From assembly GCF_014193895.1 (NCBI RefSeq), contig NZ_BLZR01000001.1:4216001-4280000 (forward strand): a stretch of DNA of 64,000 nucleotides. The letters are read 5' to 3'. Under the pieces are notes generated by a model that was not told where the DNA came from, searched no databases, and worked only from the letters and a program-made list of their open reading frames with translations. Position 1 is the stretch's first letter. Each line of letters begins with the position of its first letter. The position numbers were made by a program, and so were the translations under genes. Shown here one piece after another: positions 43,688 to 52,899 of this stretch. This stretch comes from Clostridium fungisolvens (GTDB taxonomy: Bacteria > Bacillota > Clostridia > Clostridiales > Clostridiaceae).

Positions 43688-45850
43688 CTATAATTTAAAC
43701 TTCTCTATTACTTCTTTTAAGCTTTCAGCTTGTCCATTTAAATCTAAAGCTAATTCATTAATTCTCTTATTATCCAAAGCTTCATCTTCTATTACAGCTG
43801 TTACTTCTTCTGTGGCTGCAGTGTTCTGCTGCGAAATAGCTGCAATATTTCCTATAGCTATATTTAAATTATTTTTTCCTTCGTCTATATTTCTTACAGA
43901 AGTCATTGACTGCTCTATTGCAGCAGATACTTCTCCAAAGGTTTTTTCTAACTCACTAAAGGATTCTATTGTTGATTTAACCTGTAACTGCTCTTTTTCA
44001 AAAGCTTCCTTTGCACTATCCGCAATTATCATAGAATCATTGATAGCTGAATTTACGTCTCCAATTATATTCTTTATTTCTAATGAAGCCTTTTGAGATT
44101 GCTCTGCTAATTTTCTTATCTCATTTGCTACAACTGAAAATCCTTTTCCAGCCTCTCCTGCTCTTGCTGCTTCAATAGAAGCGTTTAATGATAATAGATT
44201 GGTTTGATTAGTTATACTGTTTATCTCATTTAATATCTTTAAGATTAACTGAGTGCTATTTGTTAGCTTATTTATTGTACTAGCAACTTCAGTCATAGCC
44301 TGAGAATTTTCTTTTGAGGTTTCATGTAATTCATTTATATCTTTCGTATTATTCTTTATAGCATTTATAGCATTTTCTTTTGCATCATTAAGGGTTACTA
44401 ATACTTCAGTAGTATACTTAAGTTGATCATCTAGGTCTGTATTTATAGACGCACAATTCATAGTATCTTCCGCCTGTTTAGATGATCCTATTGATATTTC
44501 TTGTATATTTCTAACAACATCCTCTGACTTTTCATTTATACTATTAGATACCTCTAAAAGATGAGATGAAATAGATGCTGTTTCATCTGCCAGTATTGCA
44601 GTGTTGGTTAACGCTCCTTTTAGCCTTGCCACCATATTATTAAAATTAATCGATAACTCGTTTAATTCTTTTATCTTGTACTTCTTATCAGATATAACCG
44701 TAAAATCACAATTAGAAACCTTGGTAACTAAAGATATAAAATTCTTTATTGGCACAGTAATTTGCATAGATATCGGAATAGATGCTAATGCTGCTAAAAA
44801 CAAACATACTACTAGTATTATTAAGGAGTATTTGCCTACATGTAGTGCAGTACTATATAGTTCACTTGTAGGTATTAAAGCTACATACTTCCATCCAGTC
44901 TCTGATAACGTAGAATATGCTATATAATAAGATTGTCCATTTATTTTCTCCGTAAGTTCTCCTTCTTGCTTGTCCTTTATAGAAGAATAAAAAGCTTCAT
45001 TATACTTCTCTCCCAAGGTTAATTGAGTATTCCCCCCAATTAATTCTCCTTTTTCATCGACTATTATTACCTTACCATTATCCCCTATATTAATATCTTC
45101 CATGGCTTTCTTAAATATACTATCTGCTACATTTATTTGAAGCACCCCAAGCTGTTTGCTTGAAACACCATTGTTTACTGACTTAATATAGCTTAATTTC
45201 TTTTCTCCATCTTGATCTGTAACTGCCCAGAAGCCTTTACCCGGTTCATCTATAGCTTTTTTATACCACTCTGTTTTCTTAGCTTCTTCTCCTATTTTTT
45301 GTGAAGAATCTTCAAACACCTCATTTTTAGTGTTAATTGACAATCCGTCATTATCTTTATATAAATATATACTATCTAATACTCCACTATTATTAAGACC
45401 TATGATTTTTTGAAGGTTCTGTTTAGCATCCGATGCTTTACTTATAACCTGATCTCTTTCACTGCTTGAGAAACTCATAGCATCAGTAATATTAGCATTG
45501 GATAATATCTGAAAGGATATCTGATCCGAAAAATCACTTATAAGTCTTACATAATGCTTGTTCTGATTTAAAATATGATCTGTAGATGCCTTAAACTCTT
45601 TAGTCATACTACTTGACATAACTGCAAAATTAAACGAAGTAGTAATTATCATAACAACTAATACTAGAGTTACAAAGGCGATAACTAATCTTCCAAGTAA
45701 GCTTTTTATACTAAAGATATCCTTAATAAAAACGTTATCAATTTTCTTGTTGCTAAGTTTAGATGAAAGCGAAGGTTTTAAACGTTTAGATTTAACTGAT
45801 GATTTTAAATCCTTCTTTCTTTCCTTATTCTTAAGCCTCTTTTTAACCAT
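43688..45850 (-). CDS. Methyl-accepting chemotaxis protein with Cache-type sensor
   Basis: A 720-residue chemoreceptor. An unusual strongly basic cytoplasmic N-terminus of about 50 residues (many Lys/Arg) precedes TM1 near residues 52-76. A dCache-like extracellular domain of about 270 residues follows, with GKGFWAVTDQDGEKKLSYIK-type sequence near residue 208, then TM2 near 342-365, HAMP, and the signalling domain with tip NQTNLLSLNASIEAARAGEA. GGAGGAG precedes the ATG. It is not close to the pair at 20241/22329 in its sensor. Cache receptors often sense amino acids or organic acids; the ligand is not inferable. Confidence 0.93.
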   Translation of the reverse strand: MVKKRLKNKERKKDLKSSVKSKRLKPSLSSKLSNKKIDNVFIKDIFSIKSLLGRLVIAFVTLVLVVMIITTSFNFAVMSSSMTKEFKASTDHILNQNKHYVRLISDFSDQISFQILSNANITDAMSFSSSERDQVISKASDAKQNLQKIIGLNNSGVLDSIYLYKDNDGLSINTKNEVFEDSSQKIGEEAKKTEWYKKAIDEPGKGFWAVTDQDGEKKLSYIKSVNNGVSSKQLGVLQINVADSIFKKAMEDINIGDNGKVIIVDEKGELIGGNTQLTLGEKYNEAFYSSIKDKQEGELTEKINGQSYYIAYSTLSETGWKYVALIPTSELYSTALHVGKYSLIILVVCLFLAALASIPISMQITVPIKNFISLVTKVSNCDFTVISDKKYKIKELNELSINFNNMVARLKGALTNTAILADETASISSHLLEVSNSINEKSEDVVRNIQEISIGSSKQAEDTMNCASINTDLDDQLKYTTEVLVTLNDAKENAINAIKNNTKDINELHETSKENSQAMTEVASTINKLTNSTQLILKILNEINSITNQTNLLSLNASIEAARAGEAGKGFSVVANEIRKLAEQSQKASLEIKNIIGDVNSAINDSMIIADSAKEAFEKEQLQVKSTIESFSELEKTFGEVSAAIEQSMTSVRNIDEGKNNLNIAIGNIAAISQQNTAATEEVTAVIEDEALDNKRINELALDLNGQAESLKEVIEKFKL

Positions 45851-45936
45851 AAATTCTCCTCCTCTTTATTAGGGCAATCGTTTGCACAAATGCGTGCAAT
45901 TAAGACATCTATAATTATATCTAATCACTTATTGAC

Positions 45937-45976
45937 AAAAAAGTCAACTTACATCCATTAGTAAGTTGACCTTTTT
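45937..45976. terminator. Terminator after the ABC exporter operon
   Basis: AAAAAGTCAACTTAC pairs with GTAAGTTGACCTTTTT around a short loop. On the minus strand it ends the ABC-2 permease transcript (stop at 46032), just upstream of the chemoreceptor gene. Confidence 0.85.
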
Positions 45977-46031
45977 CTAAATATTTTTAAATAGGTTAAG
46001 ATTTTCATTATATTTTTGCACAAAAGCTGTC

Positions 46032-47177
46032 TTATGTCATCGAATTCATTGCTTTTTGACTATGTCTCATTCTGTATGCAGCTATTAGCAAGAAAGCTAC
46101 TGAGAATAACAGAAGAACAGCAAAATTCAATCTGATATCACTTAAACTATTACCATTTTGAAGCTTTTGTATTCCATCAATAACCCATCTTTGAGGAGTA
46201 AAGAATGATACTTTCTGAACTGTATCAGGCAATAATTTTGCTGGAACAAAGCATCCAGAAAACATAGCAGTTGCAGTGACTATTAAGCTAGTAAAGGTAG
46301 AGAAACTCTGAGATTCATTGAACAATGCTATACATAACATACCGAAGGCAACAGTTACTATTGATATCATAATTAAAAGTAAGAACATTGGTAATAAATC
46401 AACGCCAGTTTCTATATTAAATACATATTTTAGTGAAACTAATATAATAACTACTTGAAGTGCTAAGAAGATTACATTAGACAATATATTGGCGAAGGTA
46501 TATTTTATAGTGGATACTGGAGCTACAAATATTCTTGAATAAGTATTCTCCTTTTTCTCCTTTATTGTTAGTCCTGATATCATTATAGATCTTAACATCA
46601 TATAATATATCATAAACCCGATACTTGCCTCTGTTACAGCCAATCCATCACCTTTATCCTTAAGCGGAGTTTTTTCAATCTTCACAGACCCATTTTTGTA
46701 CTCTTCTAGCATCTTATAAAATTTATCCTTATCTCCAGAAGCGGCTTTTCCTAAATCAGAAATATTTTTAGTCTGAAAATCTAATACCCCTTTTAAACTA
46801 TCTGTGAAGCTATTTGCCTTTGAGGAGTAAATTTCTGCTCCAGTAATATCTCCTGACATAATATCATTTTCAAAACCCTTAGGTATGGATATGGCTAAAA
46901 TTATATCATTCTGAGTTAGTTTTTCTTTAATATCCTTCTCATCCTTTATTGTTACTATATCTACCTGAGTCATATTCTTCACATTTTCTATTACTTGGCT
47001 TGATACTTTGGAATTATCATTATCTATGATACCTACTCTTATTGCACCTTGAGATACAGTATATAATTTCATAAATACCAATATTACAAGCACTGGTACT
47101 AAAAGCTGCATTAATGCTTTTGGAGAATCAAAAATTAATTTCAAGTTTTTCTTTACTAAAACCAAAATCTCATTCAT
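46032..47177 (-). CDS. ABC-2 type transporter permease (LnrN-like)
   Basis: A 381-residue membrane protein of the ABC-2 family. TM1 lies near residues 17-38, a large extracellular loop runs to about 175, and five more membrane segments follow near 180-365, with the ABC-2 block ATAMFSGCFVPAKLLP near residue 287 and SFFTPQRWVIDGIQKL near residue 314. GAGAGGAAG precedes the ATG, 1 bp after the first permease gene ends. With its partner and the ATPase it forms an exporter. The arrangement resembles LnrLMN of Bacillus, which expels linear polyenes, but the substrate is not known here. Confidence 0.9.
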   Translation of the reverse strand: MNEILVLVKKNLKLIFDSPKALMQLLVPVLVILVFMKLYTVSQGAIRVGIIDNDNSKVSSQVIENVKNMTQVDIVTIKDEKDIKEKLTQNDIILAISIPKGFENDIMSGDITGAEIYSSKANSFTDSLKGVLDFQTKNISDLGKAASGDKDKFYKMLEEYKNGSVKIEKTPLKDKGDGLAVTEASIGFMIYYMMLRSIMISGLTIKEKKENTYSRIFVAPVSTIKYTFANILSNVIFLALQVVIILVSLKYVFNIETGVDLLPMFLLLIMISIVTVAFGMLCIALFNESQSFSTFTSLIVTATAMFSGCFVPAKLLPDTVQKVSFFTPQRWVIDGIQKLQNGNSLSDIRLNFAVLLLFSVAFLLIAAYRMRHSQKAMNSMT

Positions 47178-47178
47178 T

Positions 47179-48297
47179 TTAAGCTTCCTCTCTTCTCATA
47201 ATAAATGGTAGTGCCATAAATAAGGCTGATAATGATAGACATATCAATAATGTGGTATTGAATTTAGAAAAATCATTATTAAACGCTATATTAATAATAG
47301 TTCTATTTACCCATCTAACTGGCGACAACTTTGTTGCTATAGCTAAAGCACCAGTAACATTCTCGCTTATATAAACATATCCTCCACCAAGGAATGTTAA
47401 AGCCGGAATTATAACTACGTTTAAAAGCATTTGACCAGTCTTTTCGTCTTTAACTATAAACCCGAGACATACACCTAAGGATGATGAAAATAGATTTAAA
47501 GCTAACATTACTACTAGAATACTTAAAAGATGATCTCCCCAGTAAACTTTCAAAACGAAGGTAGCAAATAGAAATGCAGGTATCAGTGTTACAATGGTTA
47601 TCAAGAAGGTTGCTATTATTTTAGTAAATACATATTCACCTCTAGACACACCAGATACAATAGTTCTTCCCTCTATCTTCATGTTTCTTCCTTCAACTAC
47701 CATGAAGTATCCGAACATTCCACCATATAATATCATCATTGTTATTTCAACTACTCCATAGTAATCAAAGGATCTAGTCTGTCTGCCTATGGATACAGTA
47801 TTCACTTTTGTATAGCTCTTTGAAAAATCATCATTCACTAATTTTATATTTTGTGGGGCAAGTTTACCTATAGCGCCATATACACCGTATCTTTCTACTA
47901 TCCCTTGCAAACCACCCATAACAATATTTACTGAAATATTATCTTTTTCATTTTTATAAACTTGTATTTTATCACTTTGAAGTTCTACTAATATATTATC
48001 TGAGTTCTTCCTTACAATTTCCTTAGCTTCATTTATATTGCTGATTTCCTTAAAGGTTACTTTACCAGCTTTTTGCTCTTCTTTAAATCTATCAAATATA
48101 TCTCTAGTATCTTTCGAACCATTATCTACATAAACTATATTCATCTTATCTAAATCCACTGTACTATCAAAAGCATTGGCCAGTGCGCTTCCAAGTATAA
48201 CCATAAAAACTATTGGAAATACTAACATTGACACTAAACCAGATTTTTCTTTGATTGAATACAATATAGAATACCCTACATGCTTTAAAATCCTCAT
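47179..48297 (-). CDS. ABC-2 type transporter permease (LnrM-like)
   Basis: A 372-residue ABC-2 permease. TM1 lies near residues 19-40, an extracellular loop runs to about 170, and five further membrane segments follow, with GGGYVYISENVTGALAI near residue 304 and LSPVRWVNRTIINIAF after it. AGGAGGA precedes the ATG. It is encoded between the ATPase (11-bp gap) and the second permease (1-bp gap). It is related to, but clearly different from, its partner, so a heterodimeric membrane unit is likely. Confidence 0.9.
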   Translation of the reverse strand: MRILKHVGYSILYSIKEKSGLVSMLVFPIVFMVILGSALANAFDSTVDLDKMNIVYVDNGSKDTRDIFDRFKEEQKAGKVTFKEISNINEAKEIVRKNSDNILVELQSDKIQVYKNEKDNISVNIVMGGLQGIVERYGVYGAIGKLAPQNIKLVNDDFSKSYTKVNTVSIGRQTRSFDYYGVVEITMMILYGGMFGYFMVVEGRNMKIEGRTIVSGVSRGEYVFTKIIATFLITIVTLIPAFLFATFVLKVYWGDHLLSILVVMLALNLFSSSLGVCLGFIVKDEKTGQMLLNVVIIPALTFLGGGYVYISENVTGALAIATKLSPVRWVNRTIINIAFNNDFSKFNTTLLICLSLSALFMALPFIMRREEA

Positions 48298-48308
48298 GAT
48301 GATTCCTC

Positions 48309-49244
48309 CTAATCTCTAAGCTTTCTACCTGTAAGACTTAAAAATACAGTTTCTAAATTTATCTTTTTATACTCTATATTTCTTATTAACATATCTTTGC
48401 TACTAAAATAACTGATTATCTTATCTAAGTTATTTATTTCTCTTACTGAATTTATAGTTATCTTTTCATCATTTATTTCAAAACCTTTAACTCCTGGTAT
48501 CTCTTTCAATTCTTTTTCAACTAGCTTTTCTATACCCTCAACTTGAATTTCAAGACTTTGAGTATCTGATACTATAGATATTAAAGCTTCCTTAGTTCCT
48601 TCAGCAATTACCTTACCATGGTCCATAATAACTATCCTAGAACACAGCTCTTCAACCTCCTCCATGTAGTGTGAGGTATATATAACTGTACATCCTTGCC
48701 TATTTAGTTCTTTAACAGATCTTAGTATATGATTTCTTGATTGAGGATCTATCCCTACTGTAGGTTCATCCATTATTATTAACTTAGGCTTATGAGCTAT
48801 TGCACAAGCTATATTAAGTCTTCTTGCCATTCCACCTGAAAATTTCTTTGCTTGAGTCTTTCTATGTTCTAAAAGTCCTGTAAATTCTAGCGCTTCTTCT
48901 ACAGCAGCTTTTAGTTCTTTTCCTTTTAATCCATATAGTCCTGCAAAAAAGCTTACATTTTCCTCTGCGCTTAATGCGTTGTATATAGCAAGACTTTGAG
49001 GCACCAAACCTATTTGACTTTTTATTAATCTTTCATTTGATTTAAAGTCTTTGCCAAACAGATATATCTCACCTCTAGTTGGTTTAAGAAGTCCTGTTAT
49101 TATATTAATTGTTGTACTTTTTCCTGCTCCGTTTGGTCCGAGTAGCCCAAATATCTCCCCTTCTTTAACCTCAAATGAAAGGTTATCTACTGCTACATAA
49201 TCACCAAATCTTTTAGTTAAATTTTTAATACTTAATAAGTCCAT
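48309..49244 (-). CDS. ABC transporter ATP-binding protein (LnrL-like)
   Basis: A 311-residue ATPase of the drug-export/ABC-2 group. Walker A is GLLGPNGAGKSTTINI near residue 34, the signature is KKFSGGMARRLNIA near residue 134, Walker B is LIIMDEPTVGID near residue 155, followed by the switch His in YTSHYMEEVEEL. A C-terminal extension of about 80 residues is common in this group. GAGGAG precedes the ATG. It powers the two permeases encoded downstream and lies on the same strand as the two-component genes upstream. Confidence 0.94.
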   Translation of the reverse strand: MDLLSIKNLTKRFGDYVAVDNLSFEVKEGEIFGLLGPNGAGKSTTINIITGLLKPTRGEIYLFGKDFKSNERLIKSQIGLVPQSLAIYNALSAEENVSFFAGLYGLKGKELKAAVEEALEFTGLLEHRKTQAKKFSGGMARRLNIACAIAHKPKLIIMDEPTVGIDPQSRNHILRSVKELNRQGCTVIYTSHYMEEVEELCSRIVIMDHGKVIAEGTKEALISIVSDTQSLEIQVEGIEKLVEKELKEIPGVKGFEINDEKITINSVREINNLDKIISYFSSKDMLIRNIEYKKINLETVFLSLTGRKLRD

Positions 49245-49325
49245 TATAAATTCTCCTCTCGATATAACATTTTATTTAAGATCGCTTCACGATTTATTTA
49301 TCTGCTTTCCATACTTATATTATAG

Positions 49326-49360
49326 AAAAACCCTCTCTACTTCATCAGTAGAGAAGGTCA
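49326..49360 (-). terminator. Terminator-like hairpin between the two-component and ABC genes
   Basis: On the minus strand GACCTTCTCTACT pairs with AGTAGAGAGGGTT, followed by TTTTTC. It lies after the response-regulator gene and about 80 bp before the ATPase start. It can separate constitutive sensor genes from an inducible exporter operon, or act as an attenuator. Confidence 0.7.
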
Positions 49361-49484
49361 TATCTTCACATGACTTTCGTCATATATATCATCTTTATCT
49401 CACATTACTTATATCATAAATAACTTCACACCTTGACTATATCTAGAACCAAAGCATTATATTTAGTGATATCTTTATTTCAGC

Positions 49485-49726
49485 GAATTTCTTAAGTATA
49501 AGCTAGATTATTAAAATCAAGTGGTTATGCAGGAGATGCTCTATGAGCGAGCTATTAGAATTAAATGATTTTTTCAGATGTAATGGCGTTAGGAAAATGT
49601 ACTGTTCGAACGTAGTGAGTTTACATTTTTAGCCATGGAATATGAAAAAATCATATTAATTCTTTGCGTAAGCTCATTAAAGCATTGGATACATAACCAC
49701 TTAATTTCATTATAGTGCTCTTAAGT
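49485..49726. repeat. Family B hairpin element, copy 2 (full)
   Basis: The core 49513-49708 runs from AAATCAAGTGGTTATGC to ATAACCACTTAATTTC and is the reverse complement of the core at 34643-34839, about 197 bp, with flanking CTTAAG on both sides. Inner arms GAATTAAATGATTTTTTCA and TGAAAAAATCATATTAATTC pair. It carries a 29-codon frame on the plus strand, opposite to the surrounding genes. It lies between the response-regulator gene and the ABC exporter genes. Confidence 0.85.
49543..49632 (+). CDS. 29-residue reading frame inside family B element, copy 2
   Basis: The frame starts MSELLELNDFFRCNGVRKMY and ends in CSNVVSLHF. AGGAGA lies 8 bases before the ATG. It is identical in length to the frame at 34719-34808, with Q/L, W/C, K/R, L/M and Q/H replacements. 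No known domain is recognised. Translation is plausible but unproven. Confidence 0.4.
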   Translation: MSELLELNDFFRCNGVRKMYCSNVVSLHF

Positions 49727-50352
49727 TAAACCTTACCTTTTATATAATATATCGCTATTTGTGTTCTATGATTCAAGCCCGTCTTATCTAAAATATTAGT
49801 TATATAATTCTTTACAGTTCCCTCAGATATAAATAGCTTGGCTGATATTTCTTTATTTGACATACCTTCTGATATAGCCTTTATTATCTCTAACTCTCTT
49901 TCGGTAAATAAAGAAGTATCTATTTTTTCTTCATTATAGGACATATTCTCTTTAAATTTATTAAATACACTTTCTTCCATTACATTATTGCCGCTTGCGA
50001 CTAACTTTATTGTATTTATAATCTTATCAGGAGGATTATTTTTTAATATATATCCACTAGCTCCATTACTTAAAGCCTCTTTTATATATTCATCCTCATC
50101 AAAAGTTGTAAGTATAATAACCTTTGACTTAGTTTTGTTTATTATCTCTCTAGTAGCATCTACCCCGTTCATTAAAGGCATTCTTATATCAAGTAAAACT
50201 ATATCTATTATATTCTTTATACAAATATCTAACGCCTTGAGCCCATTTTCTGCTACATCTATAACCTCTATCTCCTCATCCATCGACAAAATTATCCTTA
50301 GACTTTCTCTAATCAAGGCATCATCATCACATATTAGAAGTCTTATACTCAT
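49726..50352 (-). CDS. NarL/LuxR-type response regulator (LnrK-like)
   Basis: A 208-residue regulator. The receiver domain has the acidic cluster ICDDD and phosphorylation site Asp55 in VLLDIRMPLMNG. The C-terminal LuxR-type HTH (about 140-205) has LTERELEIIKAISEGMSNK-type sequence and SEGTVKNYITNIL. GGAGAG precedes the ATG, which lies inside the end of the kinase gene (26-bp overlap). It most likely activates the ABC exporter operon downstream. Confidence 0.93.
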   Translation of the reverse strand: MSIRLLICDDDALIRESLRIILSMDEEIEVIDVAENGLKALDICIKNIIDIVLLDIRMPLMNGVDATREIINKTKSKVIILTTFDEDEYIKEALSNGASGYILKNNPPDKIINTIKLVASGNNVMEESVFNKFKENMSYNEEKIDTSLFTERELEIIKAISEGMSNKEISAKLFISEGTVKNYITNILDKTGLNHRTQIAIYYIKGKV

Positions 50353-51472
50353 GCTCTCTCTCCTTTAATATAGGTAATAATAAAGTTACTGCAAAACCGT
50401 CACTTCCATCAAATAATGCATTACCACCAGCATCTATACATCTTTGCTCAATCCCTGAAAGTCCTAGTCCCTTTTTTACATTAATTATTCCTGACCCATT
50501 ATCCTTAACAAAAACCCTTATAACTTTATTTAATACATCTATAGCCACTTCAACATTACTAGCATTAGAGTATTTTATAGTATTAGTCAAGCTTTCTTTA
50601 ATACTTTCAATAATTAAGCTCCAATGACTATACTTAATCTTATTAAGATCTCCTGTGTATACCAAACTATATTTTAATTCTGTTCCTTTTGTGCAGTCTT
50701 CTAACACCATCTTTACTCTATTTATTCCTAACTGCTCAGTTGGAGGTTTTACCTTCCTTAACGTAATTCTTATATCGTCCATTCCATCTCTTAGAACTTT
50801 AATAGAATTATCAATCATTCCTTCAGCCTTATCTTTGTCACTCTTCATTATAAATTTAGCAGCCTCAAGCTGCATTAAACTTGCTGCAATTGTATGCCCT
50901 ATTTTGTCATGCATCTTTTGGGATAATGAATTGCGTTCCTCTAACTGAGTTGTATATAACACTTGTTTCTCATAACTTTTTAAATCATCTATCTCTTTAG
51001 TATAATTATAATTTTTTTCTCTAAGTAAATCATTTTCCTTTAGAAGATTATCAATTCTTGCAAAATGTTTTGTAAAAATTGAATCTAACATTATAATGAG
51101 TAAAACTATAAAAACATAGATGGGCTGAATACTTACACTCATAATAATAAGCATTACTATCGATACCACTGAAAATATTATCTCATTTAGATTAATTGCC
51201 TTGGTAATATCATATATTGAACATGGCAATAACACTATAAACAAATTATTTATATATATGCTTGAATATAATATTACGATAATAGAAATCACTGGTATAA
51301 TTATACTGTTTTTATGTTTTATAAGAACATAATATGACACACTTGTTATGATATAAATTAATAGCAATATCACAATATTTGTAGAGAATACCTTCTCTTC
51401 AATATAATCATATATACAATATACAATTATTAAAACCCTAAGTAATAGTAAATAATCACTTCTATTTTTCAA
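50327..51472 (-). CDS. NarL-family sensor histidine kinase (LnrJ-like)
   Basis: A 381-residue kinase from the chosen TTG start. Five or six membrane segments fill the first 130 residues with very short loops, an intramembrane-sensing layout. A coiled coil follows, then HisKA_3 with phosphorylation site His188 in KMHDKIGHTIAA and a C-terminal HATPase_c with NTIKYSNASNV and VKDNGSGI. AAGGAG lies 9 bases before the TTG at 51472; an in-frame GTG at 51511 has no RBS. The gene overlaps its response-regulator gene. Cell-envelope stress or membrane-active compounds are the usual signals for this type. Confidence 0.9.
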   Translation of the reverse strand: MKNRSDYLLLLRVLIIVYCIYDYIEEKVFSTNIVILLLIYIITSVSYYVLIKHKNSIIIPVISIIVILYSSIYINNLFIVLLPCSIYDITKAINLNEIIFSVVSIVMLIIMSVSIQPIYVFIVLLIIMLDSIFTKHFARIDNLLKENDLLREKNYNYTKEIDDLKSYEKQVLYTTQLEERNSLSQKMHDKIGHTIAASLMQLEAAKFIMKSDKDKAEGMIDNSIKVLRDGMDDIRITLRKVKPPTEQLGINRVKMVLEDCTKGTELKYSLVYTGDLNKIKYSHWSLIIESIKESLTNTIKYSNASNVEVAIDVLNKVIRVFVKDNGSGIINVKKGLGLSGIEQRCIDAGGNALFDGSDGFAVTLLLPILKEREHEYKTSNM

Positions 51473-51739
51473 AATGTTCTTCTCCTTAAAATTAGGATTA
51501 AGTTGTTTCACAAGCTTGTCTAATTTTTAACTTATTTAAGCAAGGTAACCATTAAGGTTTATGATTATTGCAAATATAAATCAAGCACTTACATAATAAA
51601 TATTTATAGGGTTCCACTTTCTATTTTTAAGCTGTACATGATATATTTGTTCCATTTCAAATATGTACATCTTAAATTTCTTTAATGGATCCCTATATAA
51701 TTGCCACTGTAAAAATCAGAGTGTCTATTTAATTTCTTT

Positions 51740-51806
51740 TAAACTCATTAAAGCATCGGATGAATGACCATTTAATTTCCACACGGTACTTTAAAAGTGC
51801 CTTAGT
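51740..51806. repeat. Family B remnant (right end)
   Basis: CTCATTAAAGCATCGGATGA followed by ATGACCATTTAATTTCCACA and GTGCC matches the right end of family B (CTCATTAAAGCATTGGATAC, then ATAACCACTTAATTTC). The central part is missing. The rest of the 410-bp gap 51473-51883 shows no gene I can support. Confidence 0.55.
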
Positions 51807-51883
51807 TAAATTTAAATATATCAATATACACAATTTTCCTTAATATCTATTATATGATTTATATATATTGGCTTCAATAATTA

Positions 51884-52597
51884 TTATTTAAACTTATAGA
51901 GTAATCCATCCTGAACTGCTGAAAATGGAATATGAAATTCTTTAATTCCTGAAGCATATGGCGCGATATCGTATAGTTGAAATACTATAACTATTCCATC
52001 CTTATCAATATAGAAATCTTGTTTGTTCTTAATTCCTTTGAATCCATTTTCATCTTGGAAATACTCACTTGGATTTTTAGCAATCTGTTGCCTAATAATA
52101 TCATTTATTTTAGTTTGATAATCATATCCTTCTTTAAACAGTTCAAATAGTCTCAATCTTTTGCCTTGATTAAAATCATAATTATATGTATTTCTTGTAG
52201 TTAACCCGTGTGCTCCACCAGTGAACTGATAATAATCAACTACTAAACTTACAAAGTTTTTAGTGTTATAAGGTATCTTATATACTGTATCTAATGAATA
52301 AGGCCTAAAATCTATACCTTTACTTTTTGATTCTGCTTCATCCTGCTTAGCTAGTTCAACCAAATCTTTTTGCCAGTCAGCTATATCTCCCTCAACTATA
52401 CCATTAAACTCTTTCACGTTACTATTATTGTTTTCAACGATAATTGGTATTTTTATATCTATTGTTCCATATGACTTAGTTTCATTTATTCTCTTTTCAG
52501 TAAACTTATAACCTTCATCAACTAAAGTCATTCCACACATCACAAAACTTAACAAAATAACTCCGATAGTTTTTGATACTTTTCTTATGTTCATCAT
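51884..52597 (-). CDS. Secreted RsiV-like DUF4163/DUF3298 protein
   Basis: A 237-residue exported protein with an N-terminal hydrophobic segment (about residues 9-26). The DUF4163 region contains IDIKIPIIVENN, and the DUF3298 region contains SLVVDYYQFTGGAHGLTTRN, the conserved GGAHG signature, followed by IVIVFQLYDIAPYASG near the C-terminus. The same pair of domains forms the extracellular, lysozyme-binding part of the anti-sigma factor RsiV, but no cytoplasmic anti-sigma segment or sigma gene is present. GGAGGGA precedes the ATG. It may bind a lytic enzyme or peptidoglycan; that is inference. It diverges from the deacetylase genes. Confidence 0.85.
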   Translation of the reverse strand: MMNIRKVSKTIGVILLSFVMCGMTLVDEGYKFTEKRINETKSYGTIDIKIPIIVENNNSNVKEFNGIVEGDIADWQKDLVELAKQDEAESKSKGIDFRPYSLDTVYKIPYNTKNFVSLVVDYYQFTGGAHGLTTRNTYNYDFNQGKRLRLFELFKEGYDYQTKINDIIRQQIAKNPSEYFQDENGFKGIKNKQDFYIDKDGIVIVFQLYDIAPYASGIKEFHIPFSAVQDGLLYKFK

Positions 52598-52630
52598 CTT
52601 TTTATCCCTCCCTATACTTTTGATAATATT

Positions 52631-52716
52631 TTATCCACAACTTAAATAACTATAAGCAGTTATAAACATAAAACTCACAAAACTTTAACAACTTATCCAC
52701 ATGCAAATGTGGATAA
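52631..52716. promoter_or_regulatory. Cluster of three perfect DnaA boxes
   Basis: TTATCCACA occurs at 52631-52639 and 52693-52701, and its reverse complement TGTGGATAA at 52708-52716. The last two form a perfect inverted repeat with a short central spacer (TTATCCACATGCAAATGTGGATAA spans the pair, read here as two arms of 10 bp). The site lies in the 302-bp divergent region between the RsiV-like gene and the first deacetylase gene. No dnaA or dnaN gene is near. Confidence 0.6.
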
Positions 52717-52899
52717 TGTGAATAGTTTACCATTATATGTAATATATATATTGAATAATTTTATTTTCATTAAATATAATAACTATAGTGGTTTTATTTG
52801 GACCCAAAGTAAAAAAAGATCTATATAGGCTTAATTTTGCTATATAAAATTTGAAATACAGTTTTATATTTATAAACTTCACGATAAAGGAGATTTCTT

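Noticed and set aside
51635..51690. Another family A copy
   Set aside because: GTTCCATTTCAAATATGTACATC resembles one end, but the opposite end cannot be found with confidence.
52631..52716. Chromosomal replication origin
   Set aside because: Three DnaA boxes are present, but there is no dnaA, dnaN, rpmH or gidA neighbourhood and no clear AT-rich 13-mer array.
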